DNA of 64,000 nt from Paracoccaceae bacterium (GCA_019429405.1 JAHYIZ010000008.1:1-64000), one strand, 5' to 3'; positions 24,873-33,564 are shown, numbered from the stretch's first letter. Translations and numbers: made by a program. The notes: generated by a model not told the origin, from the letters alone.

Positions 24873-24926
24873 CTTCTTCTTTGCAAAAATACCCTCGGGG
24901 GGTCCGGGGGGCTGAAGGCCCCCCGG
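24873..24926 (+). terminator. Terminator hairpin between hsp20 and zinc-ribbon gene
   Basis: A stem CCGGGGGGC (24904-24912) pairs with GCCCCCCGG (24918-24926) around a short loop, preceded by TTCTTCTTTGCAAAAATACC-type sequence and CGGGGGG. It lies between two convergent genes. The same lead sequence occurs after the ModE-like gene (47851-47880). Confidence 0.65.
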
Positions 24927-24928
24927 CC

Positions 24929-26041
24929 TTACTGTGCCTGCTGCCCAAAATAGACACCAACCGCCACGATCACCGCCACCACGATCACCGCGAAAGCAAT
25001 CTTGACCCAGCTCCACGGCCGCTCGCCCTGCACCTTGCCGGTCTGGCCGTTCACCACAAAACGAAAGCTGCGGCCGCGGTATTTGTATGCCGCGGTCCAG
25101 ACCGGCAGCAGGATGTGCTTGAAGGTTTCGGCCGACCAGTCGGTGTCGATACTGTCGATCCGCTGCTCGTCGCCACCGATGTCGCGCCGCACGTCGGTAT
25201 AAATCACGTTTGCCATTTCGTCGCGGGCGATGGCGTGGCCTTCTTGCAGCTGCACGGTGTAACCCTCAGCGGTGAAACCGGCGAGGAAGTCGGGCGTATA
25301 CGGCACCAGATCGTGCAGATCCCACGGCTTGAGCGCATCGGTGTGCTTGCGCGGCAGCGACCGCGCGGCCAGCACCAGCACATCGTCAAACACCCGCGCC
25401 ACATGGCCGCGCGCGTTGCTCCAGCGGATATGGCGCACCCGGCGGCTTTGCTGCTCGGTCTTGCCGTTGCGGGTGACCGTGACCCATTCGGTCTCATAAT
25501 AGGCGTCGCCGCGCTGCCCGGTATAGGCAGATCGGGTCGCGGCATCGAAGGTCCAGAACGGCGAATAGACACCGGTCAGGCGGCGGCCGCGCCGTGCGTA
25601 TTGCTGCACCCCGCCCGGCGCAAACCAGAGCCGCCCAAGCCAGCGCCCAAGCGCTGCGCGCGCCTCATCTTCGGTCAGCTTGAAGGGCGCCACAGCCTGC
25701 GGCCGGATCATCCGCGCCGCACCGGTATCGACCACCACCGGGGTTGCGCAGAACGGGCATTCGGTGGCGTGTTCGGCGCCCTTGAATTCAATCAGCGCGG
25801 CGCAATTGGGGCAGGTGAGGGTGCGCACGTCTTCCAGCGAGCCGAGCGGCAGATCGGCCCGCAGCCCGGCGCCGAGGTCAAGCTCCTCCAGCCCCCGTGC
25901 TGCGCCGCGCCCCGTGGCCGATGGGATCGCCTGGGTATGGCCACAGTGGTCGCACACAAGCGTCGCTTGGCCGGGGGCAAAGCGCAGATCGGCCCCGCAG
26001 GATTCGCACGGATAGCGGTGTTCCTGGTCAATCCCGGCCAT
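24929..26041 (-). CDS. Zinc-ribbon membrane protein (YdjG-like)
   Basis: The 370-residue product starts with two zinc ribbons: 'CESCGADL' with 'CDHCGH' (residues 12-35) and 'CPNCAALI' with 'CPFCATP' (near residues 77-100). A mixed domain follows, and the C-terminus has one membrane helix ('VKIAFAVIVVAVIVAVGVYF', about 345-365). The arrangement matches YdjG-type proteins, which in Bacillus are encoded beside an SPFH protein. Here an SPFH gene lies 10 bases upstream on the same strand, so the two likely form a membrane complex. The exact role is not known. Confidence 0.7.
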   Translation of the reverse strand: MAGIDQEHRYPCESCGADLRFAPGQATLVCDHCGHTQAIPSATGRGAARGLEELDLGAGLRADLPLGSLEDVRTLTCPNCAALIEFKGAEHATECPFCATPVVVDTGAARMIRPQAVAPFKLTEDEARAALGRWLGRLWFAPGGVQQYARRGRRLTGVYSPFWTFDAATRSAYTGQRGDAYYETEWVTVTRNGKTEQQSRRVRHIRWSNARGHVARVFDDVLVLAARSLPRKHTDALKPWDLHDLVPYTPDFLAGFTAEGYTVQLQEGHAIARDEMANVIYTDVRRDIGGDEQRIDSIDTDWSAETFKHILLPVWTAAYKYRGRSFRFVVNGQTGKVQGERPWSWVKIAFAVIVVAVIVAVGVYFGQQAQ

Positions 26042-26051
26042 TGCCGCCCCC

Positions 26052-27152
26052 TTACACGCCCGGCGGCGGCGGCGGTGGCATCACGGTGAACAGTTGCGCA
26101 AGTTCGGGCACGGTTTCGGCCGCCACCCAGCCCGCATAGCCCGGCGACCACACCAGTGTGCCGCGTGCAAAGCTGCCTTCCAGCGCCAACCGCCCCAGAT
26201 GCCCGCGCCCGAACGGACCACGGGTGGCGCCCGCCTCGGCGATATGCCACACCGTTTCAACCGGCGGCGGTGGCGGTGCCATCGGCGCGGCGGCAGCAGG
26301 TGCGGCGCCCCATGGCCCGCCTTGCGCCATCTGCGCGCCCATCGCCAGCCCCATGCCCGCGCCGACCGTCGCCCCCATTGCGCCACCCGCCTGACCAAGT
26401 GCCTCGGCGGCGGCAAACTGGGTGTATTTGCTCAGATCGCCCGCGAGCCCGACCGAAGTGCGCTTGTCGAGCACCTTTTCCACCTCTTCGGGCAGGCTGA
26501 TGTTCTCGATGTAGAACTCCGGCAGCACCAGCCCGTATTCGGCAATTTTCGGGGCAATCGCGGTGCTGACAAGCTTTGCCAGATCGCCGGTGTTGGCCGC
26601 CATGTCGAGCACCGGAATGCCCGAACCTGCCAGTGCCCGGCTCATCTCCTGCACGATCACGTTGCGGATCTGGAAGCTCACTTCATCGGCGGTGAACTCT
26701 CCGTCAGTGCCGACAATTTCGCGCATGAACTTCGCCGGGTCGGCAACGCGCATCGCATAGGTGCCAAAGGCGCGCAGCCGCACCGGGCCGAATTCCGGGT
26801 CGCGGCACATGATCGGGTTCTTGGTGCCCCATTTCAGGTCGTTGAACCGGGTGGTGTTGATGAAGTAGATTTCCGATTTGAACGGCGAATTGAAGCCATG
26901 GTCCCAGTGCTGCAAGGTGGTCAGCAAGGGCATGTTGTTGGTTTCAAGCATGTAAAGACCGGGTTGGAACACATCGGCCAGCTGTCCTTCATGCACGAAC
27001 ACCGCCGCCTGCCCTTCGCGCACGGTCAGCTTGGCGCCATACTTGATCGCGTGCCCCTCGCGCTCGAACCGCCAGACCATCGTATCGCGGGTGTCATCAA
27101 CCCATGCGATGACATCGATGAATTCGCCCTTCAGAAAATCGAGAATGCCCAT
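26052..27152 (-). CDS. SPFH/virion-core family protein with C-terminal GYF_2-like domain
   Basis: The 366-residue protein has an SPFH domain (about residues 25-235) of the YdjI/'virion core protein' kind, starting 'MGILDFLKGEFIDVIAWVDD' and containing 'FGTYAMRVADPAKFMREIVG'. A Gly/Met/Ala-rich linker (about 250-295) and a proline run lead to a GYF_2-like C-terminal domain ('VWHIAEAGATRGPFGRGHL'). SPFH proteins form oligomers at membranes and respond to membrane stress. AAGGAGCACC precedes the ATG. The next gene upstream is the DUF2927 lipoprotein (24-base gap), so this is one operon. Confidence 0.8.
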   Translation of the reverse strand: MGILDFLKGEFIDVIAWVDDTRDTMVWRFEREGHAIKYGAKLTVREGQAAVFVHEGQLADVFQPGLYMLETNNMPLLTTLQHWDHGFNSPFKSEIYFINTTRFNDLKWGTKNPIMCRDPEFGPVRLRAFGTYAMRVADPAKFMREIVGTDGEFTADEVSFQIRNVIVQEMSRALAGSGIPVLDMAANTGDLAKLVSTAIAPKIAEYGLVLPEFYIENISLPEEVEKVLDKRTSVGLAGDLSKYTQFAAAEALGQAGGAMGATVGAGMGLAMGAQMAQGGPWGAAPAAAAPMAPPPPPVETVWHIAEAGATRGPFGRGHLGRLALEGSFARGTLVWSPGYAGWVAAETVPELAQLFTVMPPPPPPGV

Positions 27153-27176
27153 GGCGGTGCTCCTTCACACAAAAGG

Positions 27177-28157
27177 TCAACTGGTGCCGCCCATCAGTTC
27201 GGCGACGATGGCGGTAACGATCGGGCGCGCCTCGGCCTCGGACATGCCGGGGCGCAGGCGCGCATCATAGAGAATGCGCAGCAGCAATTCATCGTGCCGC
27301 GTCAGCAGCGCGAATTCCTCGTCGTCGTTGAAGATCGAGGGTCGCGCCGCGGGGCTGTCATTGGCAAGGCCCATGCCCTGCGCCAGTTCTTCGTGAAAAC
27401 ATGACTGCCGCAGAAGCTCGGGGTGCTCGCCCCTGATCACCGCAATCGCGCGAGTGTAAACGCTTGTATTGCCTTGCGAAAAGGCAAAGACCACGCAATA
27501 GGTCGAGGTCGGCAGGTTGGTCACCGCGCGCACCGCCGCCGGGTCGATACCCGGCACCAGCGCCGCAAGTCGCGGGCCGATGCCGCGGCGCTCATCTTCG
27601 TTCAGCACCAGCACGGTGAAATTGGGGTTCTGCGCGCTGACGCTGACCGGGTGGCCCGAGACATAGCCCAGCCGCGCGGCGGTGGAGGCCAGCGTTGCAC
27701 GGTCGGCGCTGCGCTGCGCCAGCGGCACCGAGGCGCCGAACTCGATATTCATGCGCACCGGTGCCGCCCAGCGGCGCAGTCGCGCTTCGGTTTCGCGCGC
27801 CACGAACAGGCCGCCGGAGGCCTGATATTCGTCATAAAGCGCAATGCGGATGAAGTTTTCGGTCAGTTGCGCGGCGGTGAAGGGGGCGTCAGCGGGCCGC
27901 AACTCGGTGCGCAGCTTGCCTTGCGCCAGCATCTTTTCGGCCGCCGCCGCAAAAAAGCTGCGCATCGCCACGCTGGTTGGCGAAAGCGGCAGCACCTGCG
28001 GTTCGGGAATGGCTGCGGGCTGGGGCGCCGGAGGCGCCGCGGCGGTACCGGGGCCGGGCAGCTCGGTGCAGCCCGCCAGCGCCAGCGCAAGCACCGCCAG
28101 CCCGGCGCGCAAGCGTGCCGGGTGCGTTATGCGGCGCGGGCGCCCGGCCTGTGCCAT
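27177..28157 (-). CDS. DUF2927 lipoprotein
   Basis: A 326-residue protein with an N-terminal lipoprotein signal: hydrophobic 'LRAGLAVLALALAGC' and lipobox Leu-Ala-Gly-Cys at about residues 27-30. It belongs to DUF2927, whose body shows 'YVSGHPVSVSAQ' and, near residue 264, 'CFHEELAQGMGLAND'. The His-Glu-Glu-Leu arrangement looks like a zinc peptidase motif, but activity has not been shown to my knowledge. It probably sits in the periplasm on the membrane. The gene starts two bases after the telA stop on the same strand. Confidence 0.75.
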   Translation of the reverse strand: MAQAGRPRRITHPARLRAGLAVLALALAGCTELPGPGTAAAPPAPQPAAIPEPQVLPLSPTSVAMRSFFAAAAEKMLAQGKLRTELRPADAPFTAAQLTENFIRIALYDEYQASGGLFVARETEARLRRWAAPVRMNIEFGASVPLAQRSADRATLASTAARLGYVSGHPVSVSAQNPNFTVLVLNEDERRGIGPRLAALVPGIDPAAVRAVTNLPTSTYCVVFAFSQGNTSVYTRAIAVIRGEHPELLRQSCFHEELAQGMGLANDSPAARPSIFNDDEEFALLTRHDELLLRILYDARLRPGMSEAEARPIVTAIVAELMGGTS

Positions 28158-28159
28158 AC

Positions 28160-29344
28160 TCAGACCGCCGACCCGATGGTTGCGCCGGCTTTGTCGCCAC
28201 GCGCGCTGGCGGCCGAAAGCGTGTCGCGCAGCTCTGCCTCCATCTTGGTCAGCTCGATCTCGGCAGCGGCGCGCTTGCGCTTGCCTTCGTCGGCAATGCG
28301 CAGGCTGTCTTCGATGGTACCGATCAGCTCGGCATTCGCCGCCTTGACCGCCTCGATGTCGAACACGCCGCGCTCCATTTCCTCGCGCACGATCTGGTTG
28401 GCCTGCCGCAGGTTCTTGGCGTTGGCGGTCAGCAACTCGTTGGTCAGGTCGTTGGCCGCACGCACCGCCTTGGCGGCTTCGGCGCTGCGCTGAATGGTGA
28501 CCGCCTGCGCCAGTTGCGTTTCCCACAAGGGCACAGTGTTGACCAAGGTCGAGTTGATCTTGTTGACAAGGCTCTTGTCGTTTTCCTGCACGAGGCGAAT
28601 CGAGGGCAAGCTTTGCATGGTGACCTGCCGCGTCAGCTTGAGGTCGTGCACGCGGCGCTCCAGATCGTCGCGCGCGCTGCGCAGATCGCGCAGTTCCTGC
28701 GCCTTCATCACTTGGTCGTTCTCGGCGGCCGCTGCCACCTCGGCCGCTTTCGCCGGAATCGTGGTGGCATCAAGATCGCGCAGCTTCTCTTCACCGGCGG
28801 CGATGTAGAGCGCAAGCTCGTCATAGAAATTCAGCGTCTTTTCATAAAGCATGTCGAGCGACTTGATGTCTTTCAGCAGCTTGTGTTCGTGGCCCAGCAG
28901 GTCGTCGGTGACCTTGTCGATCTGGCCCTGCACGTTTTCAAAGCGCGCTATGAAGTCGGCAAAGGGGGCGGCGCGGCCGATCAGCTTTTCCCACCAACTG
29001 CGGGAACGGCGCACGTCAAGCTCGGAAACCGAAAAGCCGCGAATGGTGGTCACGATCTGGCGCAGGCTGTCGCCAGCGGGGCCGACATCCTTGTTTTTCA
29101 CATCCGCCAGCATTGCCTGGCTGATCTGTTGCAACTCGCCCTGCGCGCGGGCACCGAAATTGACGATCGAGCCGGTGTCGGCAAGGTCGATCTCGGCGAT
29201 GCGGCGGCGGATTTCCTCGGCCACCGGGGCGGGGGCTTCGGCCAGCGGCACCACTTCGGTGCCGGGTTCGGCCAGAACCACGGCAGTTGCTTTTTCGATG
29301 GCGGCCAGTTCGGCAGCGGCTTTTTCACGCACGTTCTCGGTCAT
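28160..29344 (-). CDS. telA: TelA-like toxic anion resistance protein
   Basis: The 394-residue product is a TelA/KlaA family protein. These are mostly helical proteins linked to tellurite and membrane stress resistance. The typical blocks are 'FGARAQGELQQISQAML', 'LLGHEHKLLKDIKSLDMLYEKT' cut as 'HKLLKDIKSLDMLYEKT', and 'LPSIRLVQENDKSLVNKI' with the conserved 'NTVPLWETQLAQAV'. No signal peptide or membrane helix is seen, so it is cytoplasmic, probably membrane-associated via partners. The gene overlaps xpaC by ATGA; that pair is found in many bacteria. Confidence 0.88.
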   Translation of the reverse strand: MTENVREKAAAELAAIEKATAVVLAEPGTEVVPLAEAPAPVAEEIRRRIAEIDLADTGSIVNFGARAQGELQQISQAMLADVKNKDVGPAGDSLRQIVTTIRGFSVSELDVRRSRSWWEKLIGRAAPFADFIARFENVQGQIDKVTDDLLGHEHKLLKDIKSLDMLYEKTLNFYDELALYIAAGEEKLRDLDATTIPAKAAEVAAAAENDQVMKAQELRDLRSARDDLERRVHDLKLTRQVTMQSLPSIRLVQENDKSLVNKINSTLVNTVPLWETQLAQAVTIQRSAEAAKAVRAANDLTNELLTANAKNLRQANQIVREEMERGVFDIEAVKAANAELIGTIEDSLRIADEGKRKRAAAEIELTKMEAELRDTLSAASARGDKAGATIGSAV

Positions 29345-30249
29345 TTTCTGGTCTCCACTGATGACGGGCTTGGCACGCCCTCGCGCGCCAGCCGGTCGCG
29401 CAATACTTCTATTTCGATGTCGAGGTCTTCGCGCCCGTTCTCGATCAGTGCACGGGTTCGCGCGTTGAAATTGGTTTCAAGGTCGGCCAGCAGCGCCTCG
29501 TAATCGGCCCGCGCCTTGGCATCGCAGGTGGCGGCATACAGGTCTGCAAAGCGGATGGTCGCATCGCGCGCACCCATCAGGTAGACCCCCATGTATTTGC
29601 GCGCCGCGGTCAGGTCGCGCGGATCATCCTCAACGGCGCGGAACATCTCGCGCGCGGTGGCGATGAAAAGCGTCACGCGGGCCTCGAGCTTGCGGTCGCG
29701 GGCCCGCAGAATGGCATCTTGCATGGCGGCCAGCAGCTTTTCGCCCTCGCCCACCGCCCGCGCGACACGGTCTTGCTGAAAGCTGTCGATGCCTTCCATG
29801 CCCTTGTCGCGCATCGGATCAAGGCCGAAGGCCAGCAGGTGCAACGCCACGCCAACAGCGGCCAGAATGACCGGCCCCAGCAGCCCCGCATCAGAGGCGA
29901 AGGCGCCAAGCCACACCCCTGCCCCCACCAACGCCGCGCCCAGCGCCTTGCGCGGCAAGGCGGGTCGGCGGGCCACCCGGCGGGCGTTGAAGGCCGCCTC
30001 GGCGCGAAGCCCCTCGCGGGTGAAAAAGGCGGCGGCGGCAAAAGCCGCAAAAGCGGCAAGGTCAACCGCAAGCCCGGCGGGCGGCTCGCCAAAGGCGGTC
30101 ACCAGAAACGGCGCTGCCACCAGCACCAGCCAGACCGGGCGCCCCGCCAGCCGATGGCGCGGTTCGCCACCGCTGCGCGGCGCCGGGGCTGCGGGCTCGC
30201 CCTGCGATGTGCCCTGCGGGCTGAACTTGCCGCCGAAACGTTCGGCCAT
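29341..30249 (-). CDS. xpaC: XpaC family 5-bromo-4-chloroindolyl phosphate hydrolysis-type protein
   Basis: The 302-residue protein resembles XpaC, the usual partner of TelA. It has hydrophobic segments at about residues 38-55, 60-78 and 105-140, then a helical cytoplasmic part with 'FIATAREMFRAVEDDPRDL' and 'ARKYMGVYLMGARDAT', conserved in the family. The name comes from an indirect phosphatase phenotype; its molecular function is unknown. The ATG at 30249 overlaps the stop of a 27-residue frame upstream; a GTG one codon earlier is an alternative start. It is followed by telA with four bases of overlap. Confidence 0.8.
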   Translation of the reverse strand: MAERFGGKFSPQGTSQGEPAAPAPRSGGEPRHRLAGRPVWLVLVAAPFLVTAFGEPPAGLAVDLAAFAAFAAAAFFTREGLRAEAAFNARRVARRPALPRKALGAALVGAGVWLGAFASDAGLLGPVILAAVGVALHLLAFGLDPMRDKGMEGIDSFQQDRVARAVGEGEKLLAAMQDAILRARDRKLEARVTLFIATAREMFRAVEDDPRDLTAARKYMGVYLMGARDATIRFADLYAATCDAKARADYEALLADLETNFNARTRALIENGREDLDIEIEVLRDRLAREGVPSPSSVETRK

Positions 30250-30332
30250 CACACGCCCCCCGTCAAGGCGACGTAAAGCGTCAGCGCCAGCAGCAGAAAA
30301 AACGCGACGCGCCGAGTTGCGGACTCTGACAT
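30249..30332 (-). CDS. Possible 27-residue membrane peptide upstream of xpaC
   Basis: A short reading frame, 'MSESATRRVAFF' followed by a hydrophobic stretch 'LLLALTLYVALTGGV', stops with a TGATG overlap on the xpaC start. One basic N-terminal segment and one membrane helix would be expected for a small inner-membrane protein. The tight coupling supports it; the ribosome site (GGGGGCCCC) is poor and the family is unknown. It could instead be a leader that couples translation to xpaC. Confidence 0.4.
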   Translation of the reverse strand: MSESATRRVAFFLLLALTLYVALTGGV

Positions 30333-30546
30333 GGGGCCCCCGGAAACTGTGCCGGAAAACACCCGGCCCTCATGTTATAGGCCCTGGCCTTCGCCTCTAC
30401 CAGCTTTTCGCAATGCTCCACGGGTGGGAAAGCGCGCCCCGGTTTCCCACCTGCGTCACAGGGCAAAGGGTCTTCGCGCCAGCCACACCGACCCCGCACC
30501 AGCACTTGTGCGCAGCCCGCGCGGGGTGCCGTGTGCCCGCCAGATG

Positions 30547-32019
30547 TCAGCTGCGGCTGCGAGGTCCGGGTTTGGCGCCCGGTCTGGGCCCGCCGCGGCT
30601 GCCCGCAGGCTTTCCGCCCGGCTTTCCGCCCGGCTTGTCGCCACGCGACTTGAAGCCCCCGGCGCGCCCCGCGCCTGCGCCAGCGCCGTACGATTTGAAC
30701 CCCGCCGAGCGCGGCCCCGGTTTGCCCGCGCCCTCAGGCCTTGGCCCCCGCTCGCCCTCGGCGCGCGGCTTGCCCGCATAGGGCTTGCCGCTGCCGCCCG
30801 CGGGCTTGCCGGCGTAGGGCTTACGCTCACTATCCTCACGCGGCGCATAGGGTTTGCGCTCGCCACCCTCACGCGGCGCATAGGGTTTGCGCTCGCCACC
30901 CTCACGGGGCGCGTAAGGCTTGCGCTCGCCACCCTCACGCGGCGCGTAGGGCTTGCGCTCACCGCCTTCGCGCGGCGCGTAGGGCTTACGCTCTCCACCC
31001 TCACGGGATGTGTAAGGCTTGCGCTCACCACCCTCGCGCGGCGCGTAGGGTTTGCGCTCGCCACCATCGCGCGGCGCGTAGGGCTTACGCTCGCCACCCT
31101 CTCGGGGGGCTGCGGTGGTCGCGGGCCGGGGCGCACGGGGTTTGCGCGGCCCGGTTGTCTCGGCGCCAGCCTCATCGCGTGACTTGCGCATGAAGGGGCG
31201 CGCTTCGGCCTTGCCCTCGGCGGGGCGCGGGCGGCGCTCTATGCGCTCAGGCGCAGCCTCGTTGCCGGTCAGCAACCGCTCGCCCAGCTGTTCGCGCAGC
31301 ACCTTGCGCTTGACCTCGACGACATCGCCCGGCTGCATTTCGTTCAGCCGGAAGGGCCCGTAGGAAACCCGGATCAGCCGGTTCACGGCCAGCTTGACCT
31401 CTTCCATCGCGCGGCGGATCTCACGGTTCTTGCCTTCGCGGATGCCCACGGTCAGCCACGCATTGGCGCCTTGCTGGCGATCGAGGCTGATCTCCATCGG
31501 CTGAAAATCCTCGCCGTCGATCACCACGCCCCGGCGCAGAGGGTCAAAGGTCGCGGCATCAGGGCGCCCGTTCACCCGCACCCGATATTTGCGCAGCCAG
31601 CCAGTTTCAGGCAATTCCAGCCGCCGTTTCAGGCCGCCATCATTGGTCAGCAGCAGCAACCCTTCGGAATTGAGGTCCAGCCGGCCTACGCTCATCACCC
31701 GTGGCATTTCGGCGGGCAGCGTGTCGAACACGGTCTGGCGGCCCTTTTCGTCCTTCTCGCTCGTCACCAGCCCCAGCGGTTTGTAGTACAGCCAAAGCCG
31801 CGTTTCCTGCGGCGCGTCAATCGGCTTGCCGTCAAGCGTCACCCGGTCGGCGGGCCCGACATCAAGCGCCGGGCTTTTGATGACCTTTCCGTTCACAGCC
31901 ACACGGCCCGCAAGGATGATCTTTTCGGCGTCGCGGCGCGAACAGACCCCGGCGCGCGCCATCACCTTGGCGATGCGGTCGGTCTCGGGCGTTGGCTTGG
32001 CGGGCGTGTCGGCGGGCAT
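30547..32019 (-). CDS. rluB: RluB-type 23S rRNA pseudouridine synthase with repeat-rich C-terminal tail
   Basis: Residues about 13-60 form an S4 RNA-binding domain ('IAKVMARAGVCSRRDAEKII') and about 70-240 the RsuA/RluB catalytic domain, with catalytic Asp115 in 'GRLDLNSEG' and 'GKNREIRRAM' downstream. It should modify 23S rRNA (E. coli U2605). From about residue 300 the tail is unusual: ten tandem copies of an 11-residue unit like 'APREGGERKPY', then Gly/Lys/Arg-rich sequence to residue 490. The start ATG (32019) follows GAGGAG. Longer upstream frames on this strand overlap tadA and are not credible. Confidence 0.88.
   Translation of the reverse strand: MPADTPAKPTPETDRIAKVMARAGVCSRRDAEKIILAGRVAVNGKVIKSPALDVGPADRVTLDGKPIDAPQETRLWLYYKPLGLVTSEKDEKGRQTVFDTLPAEMPRVMSVGRLDLNSEGLLLLTNDGGLKRRLELPETGWLRKYRVRVNGRPDAATFDPLRRGVVIDGEDFQPMEISLDRQQGANAWLTVGIREGKNREIRRAMEEVKLAVNRLIRVSYGPFRLNEMQPGDVVEVKRKVLREQLGERLLTGNEAAPERIERRPRPAEGKAEARPFMRKSRDEAGAETTGPRKPRAPRPATTAAPREGGERKPYAPRDGGERKPYAPREGGERKPYTSREGGERKPYAPREGGERKPYAPREGGERKPYAPREGGERKPYAPREGGERKPYAPREDSERKPYAGKPAGGSGKPYAGKPRAEGERGPRPEGAGKPGPRSAGFKSYGAGAGAGRAGGFKSRGDKPGGKPGGKPAGSRGGPRPGAKPGPRSRS
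30820..31113 (-). repeat. Tandem 33-bp coding repeats in rluB 3' part
   Basis: Ten consecutive 33-base units encode variants of the 11-mer APREGGERKPY; single changes include APRDGGERKPY, TSREGGERKPY and APREDSERKPY. The units are nearly identical at DNA level, with mostly third-position changes, so they arose by recent duplication and may vary in number between strains. Confidence 0.85.
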
Positions 32020-32124
32020 CGGGCGGCTCCTCGGGGGCGCGGGCGGAAAGGCTGCTACATAGAGCGCAATGCGGCAAAGGGAAAGCACCTTGCGCGGGGC
32101 GTGGTCAACGGGCATTGAAACGCC

Positions 32125-32577
32125 ATGAGCGCGTTTCGCAGCCATATGGACCAAGCCTTGGCCGAGGCCCGCGCCGCGGGCGCACGCGGCGAGGTGCCCG
32201 TGGGTGCGGTCGTGGTGGCGCCGGATGGAAAGGTGGTGGCCGCCGCAGGCAACCGCACCCGCGAGCTGGCCGACCCTACCGCGCATGCCGAAATCATGGC
32301 GCTGCGCGCGGCCTGCGCCGCTGCCGGGTCCGAACGCCTGCCCGGCCACGCACTTTACGTGACACTTGAACCCTGCCCGATGTGCGCCGCCGCCCTGTCC
32401 AATGCCCGCATCGCGCGGCTTTGTTATGGCGCGGCAGACCCTAAATCCGGCGGCGTTGCACATGGTGCGCGGGTCTTCAGCCACCCCCAGTGCCACCATG
32501 TGCCCGAAGTCTATGACGGCATCGCCGCCGCCGAGGCCGAAGCCTTGCTCAAGACCTTTTTCGCCGGCCGGCGCTGA
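32125..32577 (+). CDS. tadA: tRNA-specific adenosine deaminase
   Basis: TadA turns adenosine 34 of tRNA-Arg(ACG) to inosine. The 150-residue protein has the deaminase zinc site: His54 and catalytic Glu56 ('AHAEIMAL') and Cys84/Cys87 ('EPCPMCAAAL'). The C-terminal helix has 'EAEALLKTFF', typical of bacterial TadA. It is divergent from rluB, with 105 bases between starts. Cys-His variation is absent, so the enzyme should be active. Confidence 0.93.
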   Translation: MSAFRSHMDQALAEARAAGARGEVPVGAVVVAPDGKVVAAAGNRTRELADPTAHAEIMALRAACAAAGSERLPGHALYVTLEPCPMCAAALSNARIARLCYGAADPKSGGVAHGARVFSHPQCHHVPEVYDGIAAAEAEALLKTFFAGRR

Positions 32578-32584
32578 CCCGTTC

Positions 32585-32671
32585 GGCTTGCCTTGGCCAA
32601 AATATCCCCCGCGGAGCGTGCCTTGCATGCCTCAAGAGCCTCCGGCGGGGATACTTTAGCCAAGGCAAGCC
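32585..32671. terminator. Bidirectional terminator between tadA and UPF0173 gene
   Basis: A 13-base arm GGCTTGCCTTGGC (32585-32597) pairs exactly with GCCAAGGCAAGCC (32659-32671), with partial inner pairing of AATATCCCC with GGGGATACTT. It lies between convergent genes, and A- or T-runs are found on both strands. Confidence 0.65.
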
Positions 32672-33367
32672 TCAGAACGTTATCGGTTCCAGCACCTCGG
32701 GTTCGATCACATGCACGTCGGGGGGTAGCCCCGCTTTCAGCGCGCTTGCGTTTTGTTCGAGCAGCGGAAAGGTGCGGTAATGGCAGGGGATTACGGTTCG
32801 GAAGGCAAAGTATTTGCGCGCGGCGTATGCGGCGCGCGCCATGTCCATGGTGAAATGCCCGCCGCAGGACAGAATGCCGATATCGGGGCCGTGCAGTTCA
32901 CCCATCCATTCCATGTCGGCCATGATGTCGGTATCGCCGGAGACATAGACGGTGTGGCCCTCGCCCGCGATCATGTAGCCCGCCTCGTGGCCGGCATAGA
33001 CCGGCCCGTTCTTGCCGCCGATCGACGAAGAGTGGCTGGCCGCAACCATAGTCACGCGGGCGCCACCGAGGCTTAGCGTACCGCCGCGGTTAAAACCAAT
33101 GCCTTCCAGCTTGTGCTGCGTGCTCCAGAAATTGATCAGGTCATAGCTGCCGACCATGGGGATGCGCATCTCTTCCGCGATTGCCAGCGCGTCGCCCGCG
33201 TGGTCGCCGTGGCCATGGGTCAGCAGCAGATGCGTGGCCCCCGCCAGCGCCTCGGCACGGCGCGCCTCGGGAAACATCGGATTGCCAGCCAACCAGGGGT
33301 CGATCAGCAGCACCGCCTGTTCGATTTCGATGCGAAAGCCGGAATGGCCAAGCCAGGTGATTTTCAT
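32672..33367 (-). CDS. UPF0173 metal-dependent hydrolase (MBL fold)
   Basis: The 231-residue protein begins 'MKITWLGHSGFRIE' and carries the metallo-beta-lactamase metal motif 'THGHGDHAGDA' (residues 50-60). A further metal His is in 'MVAASHSSS', the bridging Asp in 'VSGDTDIMADM', and a C-terminal His in 'VIPCHYRTFP'. This matches UPF0173 proteins such as YtkL, whose substrate is unknown. The ATG follows GAGGAGTGCAGC. The gene is divergent from gatC; 197 bases separate the starts and probably hold both promoters. Confidence 0.87.
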   Translation of the reverse strand: MKITWLGHSGFRIEIEQAVLLIDPWLAGNPMFPEARRAEALAGATHLLLTHGHGDHAGDALAIAEEMRIPMVGSYDLINFWSTQHKLEGIGFNRGGTLSLGGARVTMVAASHSSSIGGKNGPVYAGHEAGYMIAGEGHTVYVSGDTDIMADMEWMGELHGPDIGILSCGGHFTMDMARAAYAARKYFAFRTVIPCHYRTFPLLEQNASALKAGLPPDVHVIEPEVLEPITF

Positions 33368-33564
33368 GCTGCACTCCTCTCTTTTCGTCACGATACTGCG
33401 CCCGTGCGCCTATGCCACGCCGTTTTTGCGCCCCACCCCGAGCCTGAGCGCCTTGGCCCGCCACATTCGCGCAAGGCGGCCACAGCCTTGGCGGCGCGGG
33501 CTTGCGGCCCAAGCCCCGCGCCGCTAAACCCGGTGCCAATCGCAGCACCGGGGAACCGCAACCC

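Noticed and set aside
27977-29503. Forward open frame of 508 codons over telA
   Set aside because: It is antisense to telA, xpaC and the lipoprotein gene, which have clear families; composition is that of a shadow frame.
30820-31113. Regular 33-base repeats that might suggest a CRISPR array
   Set aside because: The units are contiguous with no unique spacers and encode an 11-residue protein repeat in frame with rluB.
32125-32628. Upstream extension of the rluB frame across tadA
   Set aside because: It is antisense to tadA; the ATG at 32019 has a strong ribosome site and starts the S4 domain correctly.
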